This document shows, piece after piece, positions 36,595 to 43,853 of a stretch of DNA of 43,853 nucleotides. The stretch comes from JAUUZQ01 sp964538375 (lineage in GTDB: Bacteria; Bacteroidota; Bacteroidia; Bacteroidales; GCA-2748055). The DNA lies in NCBI GenBank assembly GCA_964538375.1, contig CAZIFQ010000028.1, positions 1 through 43,853 on the forward strand. Direction: 5' to 3'. The notes under the pieces were generated by a model, which saw only the letters and a list, made by a program, of their open reading frames with translations, was not told the DNA's origin and searched no databases. The translations under genes and the position numbers were made by a program. Position 1 is the stretch's first letter; every line of letters starts with the position of its first letter.

Positions 36595-37638
36595 ATGAAA
36601 ATAAGCGAGAATTTATTAGTGTGGTATAAAATAAACCAGAGGGTTTTGCCATGGAGAAACAGTTCTGATCCATATATGATCTGGTTATCGGAAATAATAC
36701 TTCAGCAGACCAGGGTAAACCAGGGATTAAGTTACTATATAAAATTCGCTGAGAGGTTCCCGGATGTTCGTTTACTAGCCGCTGCAAGTGAAGAGGAGGT
36801 TTTAAATCTCTGGCAGGGACTTGGCTACTACAGCCGGGCCAGGAATATGCAATTTGCTGCGCAGCAAATTGTCAAAGATTTCGACGGCCAATTTCCAGAT
36901 ACCTACGATCAAATACTCACGCTTAAGGGCGTTGGCACCTATACTGCATCAGCCATTGCCTCCATTGCTTTTGGTGAGCCGGTGGCTGTTGTTGATGGTA
37001 ATGTTGCAAGGGTTGTCAGCCGCTTATTCGCAATGGACGCCCCCATAAATTCAGGCAAAGGTGCGAAGCAGATTCAGTACCTGGCTGATGAGATGCTGGA
37101 AAGAAAAGATGCAGGTACTTACAACCAGGCCATCATGGAATTTGGGGCATTGCAATGTGTGCCGAAAAATCCAAATTGTGAAATATGTCCGCTGAAAGAC
37201 ACTTGCCTGGCCTATGAACAAAACACTGTCAGCACATTACCGATTAAAATAAACAAGGTTAAAATAAAGAAGCGGTACTTCAATTACATGGTCATGGAGC
37301 ATAAGGGGTATACATATATAAGAAAGAGAACAGGTGATGATATATGGAAGTCTTTGTATGAATTCCCGATGTTCGAAGCCGGTATTGCCATGACAGAAGA
37401 TGCTCTTATGGATGAGGTAGCACAACAGCTTGGGATGGATGGAAAGAATATTCATTTTCAGAAAATCTCCGACTCAGTAAAGCATCAATTAACACACAGA
37501 ACTATTTATGCGAGGTTTATCCATGTCAAACTAAAAACAACAAACTTTAATAAACAGGATGATTGGATAAAGATACCAGTGGGTGAAATAGATAATTATC
37601 CGTTGTCAAGGTTGATTGATCGGTATTTGGGTGCCTGA
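36595..37638 (+). CDS. mutY: A/G-specific adenine glycosylase MutY
   Basis: The 347-residue enzyme removes adenine mispaired with 8-oxoguanine or guanine in base-excision repair. I start at ATG 36595 (MKISENLLVWYK), because the longer frame from TTG 36469 adds 42 residues unlike the family. Motifs are LPWR, SEIILQQTRV, LKGVGTYTASAIASIAFGEPVAVVDGNVARV (helix-hairpin-helix followed by catalytic Asp; quoted across its parts) and the [4Fe-4S] ligands in C-x6-C-x2-C-x5-C (CVPKNPNCEICPLKDTC). A C-terminal NUDIX-like domain (about 230-345) with FPMFE would recognise 8-oxoG. It begins the row mutY-ssb-gldE-gldD, which is conserved in gliding Bacteroidota. Confidence 0.96.
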   Translation: MKISENLLVWYKINQRVLPWRNSSDPYMIWLSEIILQQTRVNQGLSYYIKFAERFPDVRLLAAASEEEVLNLWQGLGYYSRARNMQFAAQQIVKDFDGQFPDTYDQILTLKGVGTYTASAIASIAFGEPVAVVDGNVARVVSRLFAMDAPINSGKGAKQIQYLADEMLERKDAGTYNQAIMEFGALQCVPKNPNCEICPLKDTCLAYEQNTVSTLPIKINKVKIKKRYFNYMVMEHKGYTYIRKRTGDDIWKSLYEFPMFEAGIAMTEDALMDEVAQQLGMDGKNIHFQKISDSVKHQLTHRTIYARFIHVKLKTTNFNKQDDWIKIPVGEIDNYPLSRLIDRYLGA

Positions 37639-37639
37639 C

Positions 37640-37672
37640 TACCCCCAACCTAGCCTTCCCCCGCCGGGGGTT
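37640..37672 (+). repeat. R2 element after mutY
   Basis: TACCCCCAACCTAG plus the half-palindrome CCTTCCCCC ... GGGGG starts 2 nt after the mutY TGA stop. The right arm has TT where other copies have AA, so the stem is interrupted. Remaining sequence to 37758 is ssb leader. Confidence 0.75.
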
Positions 37673-37724
37673 GGTTCGGTGACCTTTGGCTACGGAGTTT
37701 ACCGGAGGATTAAAAACTATTTAG

Positions 37725-37732
37725 TATCTTTG
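37725..37732 (+). promoter_or_regulatory. -7 box for ssb
   Basis: TATCTTTG fits TAnnTTTG and lies 26 nt before the ATG at 37759, giving a likely start point for the ssb-gldE-gldD transcript. Confidence 0.65.
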
Positions 37733-37758
37733 CGTCTCAAATTGTTTAAACAAATACT

Positions 37759-38250
37759 ATGGCAGTAAACAAAGTCATTCTGGTTGGAAATGTTGGTAAA
37801 GATCCTGAAATCAGGTACCTGGACGAGAACACGGCTGTGTGCAAATTTTCACTTGCTACAAGCGAGGTGTACAAAAACCGGGAGGGTGAAAAAATAACTC
37901 AAACTGAGTGGCACAACATAGTTCTTTGGAGAGGATTGGCACAGATTGCTGAAAAGTATGTTAAGAAAGGATCTCAATTATATATTGAAGGACGTATTCG
38001 TTCACGCTCCTATGATGATAAGGACGGTATAAAGAGATATATCACTGAGATTGTCGGAGATAATATGCAAATGCTGGGACGGAAATCTGATAATGATCAG
38101 GGTGTTGCCTCATCACAGGAAACAGCCGGGCAAACAAGCTCTACTCCTGCTCCATCACCACAACAATCGACACCTGCCCCGGACGCAAGCAGCACCAATA
38201 AGGAAAGTTTTCCGGAAACAGGGGGTGATGCGGATGATCTGCCCTTTTAA
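37759..38250 (+). CDS. ssb: Single-stranded DNA-binding protein
   Basis: The 163-residue protein has an OB-fold domain (residues 1-108; MAVNKVILVGNVGKDPEIRY, EWHNIVLWRGLAQIAEKYV, GSQLYIEGRIRSRSYDDKDG), a flexible Gln/Pro/Ser linker and the acidic tip GGDADDLPF used to recruit repair and replication partners. It coats single-stranded DNA, normally as a tetramer. The position between mutY and gldE matches other Bacteroidota. It has its own -7 box. Confidence 0.97.
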   Translation: MAVNKVILVGNVGKDPEIRYLDENTAVCKFSLATSEVYKNREGEKITQTEWHNIVLWRGLAQIAEKYVKKGSQLYIEGRIRSRSYDDKDGIKRYITEIVGDNMQMLGRKSDNDQGVASSQETAGQTSSTPAPSPQQSTPAPDASSTNKESFPETGGDADDLPF

Positions 38251-38275
38251 TTTTCAATAACGTATACAATACAGA

Positions 38276-39604
38276 TTGGAAACAGACCCTTTTCAAATTA
38301 TCACATTCTTACAACTGGTATTTAATCCTGTCACCACAGGATCTTTACTGGGAATCGCTGTGGTTGTAATTCTGTTGTTTTGCTCTGCCCTGATTTCCGG
38401 ATCTGAAGTGGCCTTTTTCTCCCTCACTCCTTTAGAGTTAAATTCCCTGGAAGAAAAGGAATCAAAGCGTAGCCGGATGGTTCTAAAGTTGTTGAAAAAA
38501 CCTGAAGACCTCCTGGCAAACATACTTATCTCGAACAACTTTATTAACGTTAGCATTGTAATAATCGCCAGTTATATTACTGTCTCACTGATGGATTTCA
38601 CCCTGGCGCCCTTTTTGGGATTTATGGTGCAGGTAATCATCATAACCTTTTTGCTTTTGCTGTTTGGAGAGATTATACCAAAGCTTTATGCCAATAAATT
38701 CTCAAGTTCATTTGCCCTCATGATGGCCTTCCCCTTAAACGTCATGGGAAAATTATTCATACCATTGATATTCCTCCTTACAAGGTCAACCAGGTCTGTT
38801 AACAAGCTGCTGGCAAATAAGAAACAAAACATCTCCATGAATGATCTTTCTGACGCCCTTGACCTGGCCACTGGCGTTTTCACAGAGGAAAAAAAGATGC
38901 TGGAAGGAATTGTAAAATTCAGTAACCTCGAGGCCTCAGAGATTATGAAACCAAGGATGGATGTTACTGATGTTGACATCAATATGAGTTTGAAAGACCT
39001 GATCCAGGTTATTATGGATTCCGGGTATTCCAGGATTCCGGTATATGAGAATACTGCCGATAACGTAAAAGGTATTCTTTTTGTAAAAGATTTGCTTCCC
39101 CATCTTAAAAAGTCAAGGTATAAGTGGCAAACCCTTATCAGGCCACCTTTCTTTGTGCCTGAAACAAAGAAGATAAATGACCTCTTGCAGGAGTTTCAAA
39201 AAATGAAAATCCACCTTGCCATTGTTGTAGATGAATATGGAGGCACGGAAGGTATCGTTACTATGGAAGATATTCTTGAAGAGGTAGTTGGCGAAATAAC
39301 CGATGAGTCAGATGAAGCAGAAGAGTTATACAAAAAACTGGCTCCTGACACCTACCTTTTTGATGGCAAAACCCTGCTGAATGATTTCTTTAAAGTGACT
39401 GAGCTGGAGGATGAGATGTTGGATGATATCAGGGGAGAGGCAGAAACACTTGCTGGATTAATCCTGGAATTAAGGGGTGATTTCCCAAAGCAGGACGATG
39501 TTATTAACTGCAAGAACCTGGAGTTTACGGTCACCGAGATGGAGGAGCGCAGGATAAAACTGATTAAAGTTTTTATAAAAGCAGAAGAGGGAAATGAAAA
39601 TTAA
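38276..39604 (+). CDS. gldE: GldE, CNNM/CorC-type membrane protein with CBS domains
   Basis: This 442-residue protein has a DUF21/CNNM membrane domain (about residues 20-195, four hydrophobic segments and SGSEVAFFSLTPLEL), two CBS domains (about 215-335; IMKPRMDVTDVD and MKIHLAIVVDEYGGTEGIVTMEDILEE) and a C-terminal CorC_HlyC domain. Its adjacency to gldD identifies it as GldE, which is linked to gliding and type IX function in Flavobacterium. The only ATG/GTG/TTG start before an in-frame TAA (38258) is TTG at 38276, so that start is used. Its end overlaps gldD by 11 nt. Transported ion, if any, is not known. Confidence 0.9.
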   Translation: METDPFQIITFLQLVFNPVTTGSLLGIAVVVILLFCSALISGSEVAFFSLTPLELNSLEEKESKRSRMVLKLLKKPEDLLANILISNNFINVSIVIIASYITVSLMDFTLAPFLGFMVQVIIITFLLLLFGEIIPKLYANKFSSSFALMMAFPLNVMGKLFIPLIFLLTRSTRSVNKLLANKKQNISMNDLSDALDLATGVFTEEKKMLEGIVKFSNLEASEIMKPRMDVTDVDINMSLKDLIQVIMDSGYSRIPVYENTADNVKGILFVKDLLPHLKKSRYKWQTLIRPPFFVPETKKINDLLQEFQKMKIHLAIVVDEYGGTEGIVTMEDILEEVVGEITDESDEAEELYKKLAPDTYLFDGKTLLNDFFKVTELEDEMLDDIRGEAETLAGLILELRGDFPKQDDVINCKNLEFTVTEMEERRIKLIKVFIKAEEGNEN

Positions 39605-40160
39605 GTACGGATTAATTCTAATGGCTATACTGCTTATTGGATGCGACAGAAGCTACACTCCAAAACCAGCAGGATATCTCAAGGTTCACTACCCTGAAAA
39701 AAGCTACCAGCTTTTCGACGAGCCAGGTCCATATAGCTTTGAATACCCCACTTATGCAATAGTTATTGAAGACCAAAAGAAAAATAGCGAGCCATACTGG
39801 TACAATATTTTTTACCCGGAATATAACAGTACCATCCATTTAAGCTATAAAGAGATACATCACAATGTGAATGATTTTATCGAAGATAGCCGGATCCTGG
39901 TGTACAAACATACATCCCGCTCAGACGGCATTGATGAGTTGCCATTCACGGACACAGCAAACAGAAGGTATGGTATCATGTACAGCCTGAGAGGGAATGT
40001 TGCATCATCTATTCAATTTTTTGTTACTGATAGTACAAATCACTTTTTGCGAGGATCCTTGTATTTTAATACATCACCAAATCGTGATTCACTTAATCCA
40101 ATTATTAATTTTGTAAGAGAAGATATCGAGCACCTTATTGAAAGTGTTGAATGGAAATAG
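39594..40160 (+). CDS. gldD: GldD gliding-motility lipoprotein
   Basis: The 188-residue protein has a lipoprotein signal (MKIKYGLILMAILLIGC; Cys17 lipidated), then TPKPAGYLKVHYPEKSYQLFDEPGPYSFEYP (in part), the segment typical of GldD, and a compact domain containing NIFYPEYNSTIHLSY and SLYFNTSPNRDSLNPI. In Flavobacterium johnsoniae, gldD is essential for gliding. Here the overlap with gldE implies coupled translation. Its presence does not prove that this organism glides; many non-gliding Bacteroidota with type IX secretion keep it. Confidence 0.9.
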   Translation: MKIKYGLILMAILLIGCDRSYTPKPAGYLKVHYPEKSYQLFDEPGPYSFEYPTYAIVIEDQKKNSEPYWYNIFYPEYNSTIHLSYKEIHHNVNDFIEDSRILVYKHTSRSDGIDELPFTDTANRRYGIMYSLRGNVASSIQFFVTDSTNHFLRGSLYFNTSPNRDSLNPIINFVREDIEHLIESVEWK

Positions 40161-40195
40161 ATTTTGCATCTAGCATGTGCACACGATTTATTTCT

Positions 40196-40203
40196 TACCT
40201 TTG
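40196..40203 (+). promoter_or_regulatory. -7 box for the phosphopantetheinyl transferase gene
   Basis: TACCTTTG fits TAnnTTTG. It lies inside the extra 5' part of the longest possible frame (from TTG 40164) and 38 nt before the GTG at 40242, so it argues for the later start. Confidence 0.5.
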
Positions 40204-40241
40204 GCGCACGTTTCTCATTTGGAAAAATAAGCAGACTTTCT

Positions 40242-40877
40242 GTGGGAATTTTTTTAAAAACTGAAATACAACCTGAGTGCCTACTTGGCGTGTGGGAGAT
40301 TACCGAAGACTACGATACCTTGTATTCTATGGTAAACCTGGCAAAGGTAGAGAAGGCAAAACTGGCAAGTTTCCGAAGTGTAAACAGAAAGCTGGAATGG
40401 CTGAGCGTACGTGCTTTAATCCGAAATATGAAGGGAGAAGATGCACGCATAATTTACAATTCCGAAAACAAACCATTCCTGAAAGGTGGCAAGTACGGCA
40501 TCAGTATATCTCACTCCAGGAGCTTGACAGCCATATTAATAAGTCCTGATAAACGTGTGGGAATTGACCTTGAGTATATGTCGGGGAAAATCAGTAGCTT
40601 AGGGTATAAATTCTTAAATGAGAATGAAAAAATTACTTCTGATCCGGAGATGAAGAAGTTTCACCTCTACCTTCATTGGTGTGCAAAAGAAGCATTATAT
40701 AAGATGTGTAACAAACAGGATGTAAATTTTAAGACAGGGCTCACAATTTCTCCCTTCGAACCGGATGACCAGGGATTCATTCGGGGACACGTTGTAAACA
40801 GCGTGGGGGAAGAAGATTTTGACCTTGAATATTTACACCACGAAAACTATGCACTGGTGTGGTGCTGTAAGCAATGA
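40242..40877 (+). CDS. 4'-phosphopantetheinyl transferase (Sfp/AcpT type)
   Basis: The enzyme transfers 4'-phosphopantetheine from coenzyme A to a Ser of acyl- or peptidyl-carrier proteins. Family motifs are YGISISHS (His in SHS), VGIDLE (metal-binding Asp and Glu) and WCAKEALYKM (Glu/Lys signature). I choose GTG 40242 (211 residues, MGIFLKTEIQPE): it places a -7 box upstream and removes an N-terminus unlike the family, but TTG 40164 (237 residues) cannot be excluded. It follows gldD closely and its end overlaps the next start by 4 nt (ATGA), so it is translationally coupled to the GGGP synthase gene. Target carrier protein is not in the window. Confidence 0.88.
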   Translation: MGIFLKTEIQPECLLGVWEITEDYDTLYSMVNLAKVEKAKLASFRSVNRKLEWLSVRALIRNMKGEDARIIYNSENKPFLKGGKYGISISHSRSLTAILISPDKRVGIDLEYMSGKISSLGYKFLNENEKITSDPEMKKFHLYLHWCAKEALYKMCNKQDVNFKTGLTISPFEPDDQGFIRGHVVNSVGEEDFDLEYLHHENYALVWCCKQ

Positions 40878-41608
40878 GTTCATTATATCACGACATAGTA
40901 TCCAGTAAGAAAAAGCGCTTCGCATTGCTCATTGATCCGGACAAACATACGGAAGATAGCCTGGCTTACCTGGTCTCAATGGCAAATCTTACACCTCCCG
41001 ATCTTATCCTTGTTGGAGGCAGTTTATTATTCAGACCCATTGAAGAATGCATTACATATCTGAAAGAGCATTTGAATATACCGGTGTTTATATTTCCGGG
41101 AGATATATCACAACTGTCTGACCATGCTGACGGCATTTTTCTTTTGTCACTTATTTCCGGACGAAACCCCGAGTTTCTTATTGGCAACCATGTGATTGCT
41201 GCACCCCGTTTGAAGCAATCTGGGATTGAAGTAATTCCCACCGGCTATATGCTTATTGAAAACGGGCACAGCACTTCTGTAGAATATATCAGCAATACCA
41301 AACCCATTCCCTTTGGCAAAACAGACTTAGCTGTTGCTACAGCTTTGGCAGGTGAGCTCTTAGGTCTCAAGCTCCTTTACCTTGAGGCAGGAAGTGGTGC
41401 TGAGAAATCGGTGGGTATTGATATGATCAGTGAGATTTGCAAAGCAGTGAAAATTCCCATTGTTGTTGGTGGAGGCATCAGGTCTGTTGAAAATGCAGAA
41501 AAAGCTTATGCTGCAGGTGCAGACATGATCGTGATCGGAACTGCGCTGGAGGAATATCCTGAACAATTGAAGGACTTCGCTGCACTTAGAACACGATTGA
41601 ATAACTGA
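40874..41608 (+). CDS. Geranylgeranylglyceryl/heptaprenylglyceryl phosphate synthase (PcrB/GGGPS)
   Basis: This 244-residue TIM-barrel enzyme joins a polyprenyl diphosphate to sn-glycerol-1-phosphate, the first step of archaeal-type ether lipids. Visible family parts are FALLIDPDKHTEDS, DLILVGGSLLF, IPVFIFPGDISQLS, YLEAGSGAEKSVG and PIVVGGGIRSVENAEKAYAAGADMIVIGTALEE (in pieces), which include the phosphate-binding glycine loops. Length and features fit the group II enzymes known from some Bacteroidota. It is coupled to the phosphopantetheinyl transferase by ATGA overlap. The product's prenyl length and its role in this organism are not fixed by sequence. Confidence 0.93.
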   Translation: MSSLYHDIVSSKKKRFALLIDPDKHTEDSLAYLVSMANLTPPDLILVGGSLLFRPIEECITYLKEHLNIPVFIFPGDISQLSDHADGIFLLSLISGRNPEFLIGNHVIAAPRLKQSGIEVIPTGYMLIENGHSTSVEYISNTKPIPFGKTDLAVATALAGELLGLKLLYLEAGSGAEKSVGIDMISEICKAVKIPIVVGGGIRSVENAEKAYAAGADMIVIGTALEEYPEQLKDFAALRTRLNN

Positions 41609-41624
41609 TTTTCACAAATTAAAT

Positions 41625-41710
41625 ATCTCGATTGCTGACGCAATCTCGTTTTCTTGTTCACAGATGAACACAGATGGACACAGATTTAGATGGCTAAAGC
41701 CATCTTATCC
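41625..41710. terminator. Hairpin pair and CACAGATG repeat between convergent genes
   Basis: Two perfect hairpins, GATTGC/GCAATC (41630-41635 with 41640-41645, loop TGAC) and AGATGGC/GCCATCT (41688-41694 with 41699-41705, loop TAAA), flank a CACAGATGAACACAGATGG repeat at about 41658-41686. As both neighbouring genes end here, they could form a two-way terminator; the CACAGATG words form a common dispersed repeat type. Confidence 0.55.
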
Positions 41711-41727
41711 TGAAAACGAAATTAATT

Positions 41728-43365
41728 TTACCTGACTAATTCGGGGATGACTTTTCCTGAAGCATTTTCGGGGACTGAGATTTCGAGGAAATAGGCAATC
41801 GTTGGAACGATGTCCAGGGGTGATACTCTTCTCGGGAGTTTAGCACGATTGATTTTCCATCCATAAAAAATCATCGGCACATGAGCATCAAAGTGAAAGT
41901 CAGACAGGATTTCGCGGTATTCGCTTCCTTTTTCAACCCACCCGGGGGTTAGATATATAATGACATCACCTGACCTTTTCTGGTTATAGCTGTTTTGAAT
42001 ACGTTTAAACACGCCTTCAGTGAAATTATTTCTCTGTAAAATATATGAAGGCAAGGCATTGGAAACTCCGGAAAACTGAATAAGAAAGTTGGCTACCCTA
42101 TCCTGTACCTCGTCTAATGACAGGCGAGAATCTTCTATGAGCTGGTGGTTAAGATAAACTTGCTGGGCATAGTAAAAAGTTACCCAGTTTCCCTGTCCGT
42201 AAACTGCATTCAGGTATGATTTCAGTAAGGAAATATTCCTGTGATAATTGAAATATCCGGACGGGATTCTGCTTTCAGCAAGATAATCCGGGTCATCGGC
42301 AATGGCATTATCAGCTGTCAGATATACGAGTACATTTTCCATTCCCACCTGTTCATCAAGGAAATTCAGCAGATGTGCCAGGTCCAGATCCAGACGCATA
42401 TACATATCCTGAACTTCAACGGACCATGTCGTATACCTCTCGGAGAGATGTTTTGTAGCGTTGAAACTGATATTTATCCAGTCTGTATTTTCGTCTAGTC
42501 CCAGTCCCTCGTTTACAATGGCACTAATCGCAAAGTCTTTTGTGTAGGTATTTCCCCATGGTGTAGACATGAGCATAGCATAATCCTTGCTCTTCTCTGC
42601 TTTCCTGATTTTCTTTAGATCGTATGGGAAGGTATGCTGACCATTAAATCCCTTTTCAAAAGGATTATCATCCTGCATGCTCTCTGTATACTCTTCGATG
42701 GGTAACAATGGTTCCCAAAATTTCTCCAGGTAAATGTCTTTATAATTTTTATTGTTAAAGTCGATGGTCCAGTCTGCCAGGGAATCCAAATAATAGGTAC
42801 TGCTTGTCCATATCCCATGTTCCGGATTAAACCAGTAGGCAGCATTTGCCGTATGGCCTGATTGGATCACAGAAGCCAGGGGATCAAGGGAGACTCCGAT
42901 GACTTTTGACTTGAACTGAGAAACAATTCGCAACTCATCGGTGAGTGTGCGCGACATCAATGCATGCGGACTGAATTGTCCAAGTTCGGGAGTACCCTCG
43001 AGGGCGGTTTGGTTTGGATCATCTATGCAATAGCGAATCTCTTCATCCAGCCGTTCATACCAGTAATCGGCCACGATGCCGTGAGCATCCGGTTTTGAAC
43101 CAGTAGCGATGGTGGCATATCCAACAGCTGATTCTGTGATCAGGTGGTCGTACCATGCATTTTTACAGTAAGTACCTGTTCCTGCCATTTTCTTAAAACC
43201 ATCCTCTCCAAATTTCTCCCAGTAGGCCGAAAGATAGTCGTAGCGCATACCTGATACGGTTATTCCCACCACCAATTTAGGTTTTCCCGAAGGAATACGC
43301 TGAGCAAATACTGATACCTGAAGAGCAAGTATCAGTAATGTTATAATGAGTTTATGAAATCGCAT
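41728..43365 (-). CDS. PafA-family alkaline phosphatase homologue, probably catalytically inactive
   Basis: The 545-residue protein follows PafA (Bacteroidota alkaline phosphatase) end to end: signal peptide (LIITLLILALQVSVFAQ), VGITVSGMRYDYL, ATIATGSKPDAHGI, STPWGNTYT, VEVQDMYMRLDLDLAHLLNFLD and HVPMIFYGWKI. However, residues that bind zinc or act in PafA are changed in my alignment: D38 is S38, T79 is S79, N100 is D100, K162/R164 fall on Asp and Leu, D305 is N302, H353 is N353 and H486 is I486; D352 and a His (H306) remain. The fold seems kept while catalysis is lost. It follows crcB by 2 nt, so they share a transcript. A binding or regulatory role is inferred. Confidence 0.85.
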   Translation of the reverse strand: MRFHKLIITLLILALQVSVFAQRIPSGKPKLVVGITVSGMRYDYLSAYWEKFGEDGFKKMAGTGTYCKNAWYDHLITESAVGYATIATGSKPDAHGIVADYWYERLDEEIRYCIDDPNQTALEGTPELGQFSPHALMSRTLTDELRIVSQFKSKVIGVSLDPLASVIQSGHTANAAYWFNPEHGIWTSSTYYLDSLADWTIDFNNKNYKDIYLEKFWEPLLPIEEYTESMQDDNPFEKGFNGQHTFPYDLKKIRKAEKSKDYAMLMSTPWGNTYTKDFAISAIVNEGLGLDENTDWINISFNATKHLSERYTTWSVEVQDMYMRLDLDLAHLLNFLDEQVGMENVLVYLTADNAIADDPDYLAESRIPSGYFNYHRNISLLKSYLNAVYGQGNWVTFYYAQQVYLNHQLIEDSRLSLDEVQDRVANFLIQFSGVSNALPSYILQRNNFTEGVFKRIQNSYNQKRSGDVIIYLTPGWVEKGSEYREILSDFHFDAHVPMIFYGWKINRAKLPRRVSPLDIVPTIAYFLEISVPENASGKVIPELVR

Positions 43366-43367
43366 TT

Positions 43368-43733
43368 TTAAATATTTTTAGCCATTGTAAACAATACACC
43401 CACACTCAGGGCGAGACTAATAACAATATTTGCTGTGGCAAACCAAAGCTGGCCTGTTTTTAATAACTCGAATGTCTCATAGCTAAAAGTCGAAAAGGTG
43501 CTAAATCCACCACAGAAACCCGTAATCAGGAAAATTTTCATATTATCAGACATGCCCATCTTACTGGATGCAAGATATAAAACAACTCCCAATAAAACTG
43601 TACTTACAATATTGGCTGTAAGTGTACCAATAGGATTGATGTTCCTGAATCCCGAAGTTACTGCACTTGAAACACCAAATCGTGCTAAGCTACCTAATCC
43701 GCCACCAAAAAAAACCGCTAAGAATACATTCAT
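43368..43733 (-). CDS. crcB: Fluoride efflux channel CrcB/FluC
   Basis: The 121-residue, four-span membrane protein is a dual-topology fluoride channel subunit. The family signals are GGGLGSLARFGVS (residues 10-22), PIGTLTANIVSTVLLG with the conserved Asn, and GFCGGFSTFSTFSYE (72-86), the Phe-box that lines the pore. Length is typical. No paired second copy is in the window, so it would act as a homodimer. The leader to the -7 box is only about 18 nt, so there is no room for a fluoride riboswitch. Confidence 0.95.
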   Translation of the reverse strand: MNVFLAVFFGGGLGSLARFGVSSAVTSGFRNINPIGTLTANIVSTVLLGVVLYLASSKMGMSDNMKIFLITGFCGGFSTFSTFSYETFELLKTGQLWFATANIVISLALSVGVLFTMAKNI

Positions 43734-43750
43734 TGCTAAAATTTAAGATG

Positions 43751-43758
43751 CAAAGATA
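43751..43758 (-). promoter_or_regulatory. -7 box for crcB and the PafA-like gene
   Basis: On the minus strand TATCTTTG fits TAnnTTTG and lies 17 nt upstream of the crcB ATG. Confidence 0.6.
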
Positions 43759-43786
43759 GTGAAAAACAATGAGTCATTTGAGGCAA

Positions 43787-43852
43787 TGGGATAATGAGCC
43801 AGGGCCAACGCATTTAAATTCTAAGGACTTTTAACAAGAACTCATTATCCCA
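43787..43852. repeat. 12-bp perfect inverted repeat at the right window edge
   Basis: TGGGATAATGAG at 43787-43798 pairs with CTCATTATCCCA at 43841-43852, separated by 42 bp. It shares ATGAG/AATGGG words with the 53-bp repeat family. It lies upstream of the crcB promoter; the sequence beyond the window is unknown. Confidence 0.75.
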
Positions 43853-43853
43853 G

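Noticed and set aside
41658..41686. CACAGATGAACACAGATGG stretch as an operator
   Set aside because: It lies between two convergent gene ends with no promoter nearby, and looks like a common dispersed intergenic repeat.
43734..43853. Fluoride riboswitch upstream of crcB
   Set aside because: The -7 box is only 17 nt from the start codon, leaving no space for the aptamer, and no GGNGAUGG-like core is seen in the leader.
1..43853. tRNA, rRNA or other known structured RNA genes
   Set aside because: I found no cloverleaf or conserved rRNA stretch while reading either strand; a covariance-model scan would be needed to exclude small RNAs, particularly in 19081-19460.

Overview
The window looks like chromosomal DNA from a member of the Bacteroidota, probably class Bacteroidia; genus cannot be told. 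The evidence is a PorP/SprF protein, type B type-IX-secretion C-terminal domains, the gliding-type genes gldE and gldD beside ssb and mutY, an OlsF-like aminolipid acyltransferase, and many start-proximal boxes matching the Bacteroidota -7 consensus TAnnTTTG. One 100-base run of N (7143-7242) marks a scaffold gap.

Region 1 (1-20441) is a secretion/adhesion locus. It holds an ECF sigma factor, a membrane-anchored protein with a PKD domain and a gliding-type C-terminal domain, a giant repetitive surface protein of at least 5313 residues with the same C-terminal domain class, and a PorP/SprF outer-membrane protein. I infer a dedicated regulator, cargo and attachment factor for type IX secretion.

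Region 2 (20442-26686) alternates small housekeeping genes with dense dispersed repeats: a DUF559 nuclease flanked by inverted palindromic repeats, an OmpH/Skp-like protein, a family 2 glycosyltransferase invaded by a GA-rich minisatellite, P5C dehydrogenase, a DivIC/FtsB-like protein and superoxide dismutase. Region 3 (26687-34164) holds an M19 dipeptidase lipoprotein, an OlsF-like acyltransferase divergent from apolipoprotein N-acyltransferase, a flavin reductase and DsbD. Region 4 (34257-41608) holds RNase G, a 30-residue basic mS38-like protein, HU, mutY, ssb, gldE, gldD, a phosphopantetheinyl transferase and a GGGP synthase. Region 5 (41728-43733) is a crcB fluoride channel gene followed by a PafA-family phosphatase homologue lacking most catalytic residues.

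The most unusual layer is the repeats. One palindromic element (R1) shows compensatory base changes in its first hairpin, sits 0-4 nt behind the TAG stop of four different genes, and flanks the DUF559 gene in inverted orientation. A second hairpin family (R2) builds a roughly 460-bp inverted array behind the giant gene. A GA-rich minisatellite (R3) and other short repeats have entered reading frames. A perfect 53-bp inverted repeat brackets the lipid gene pair.
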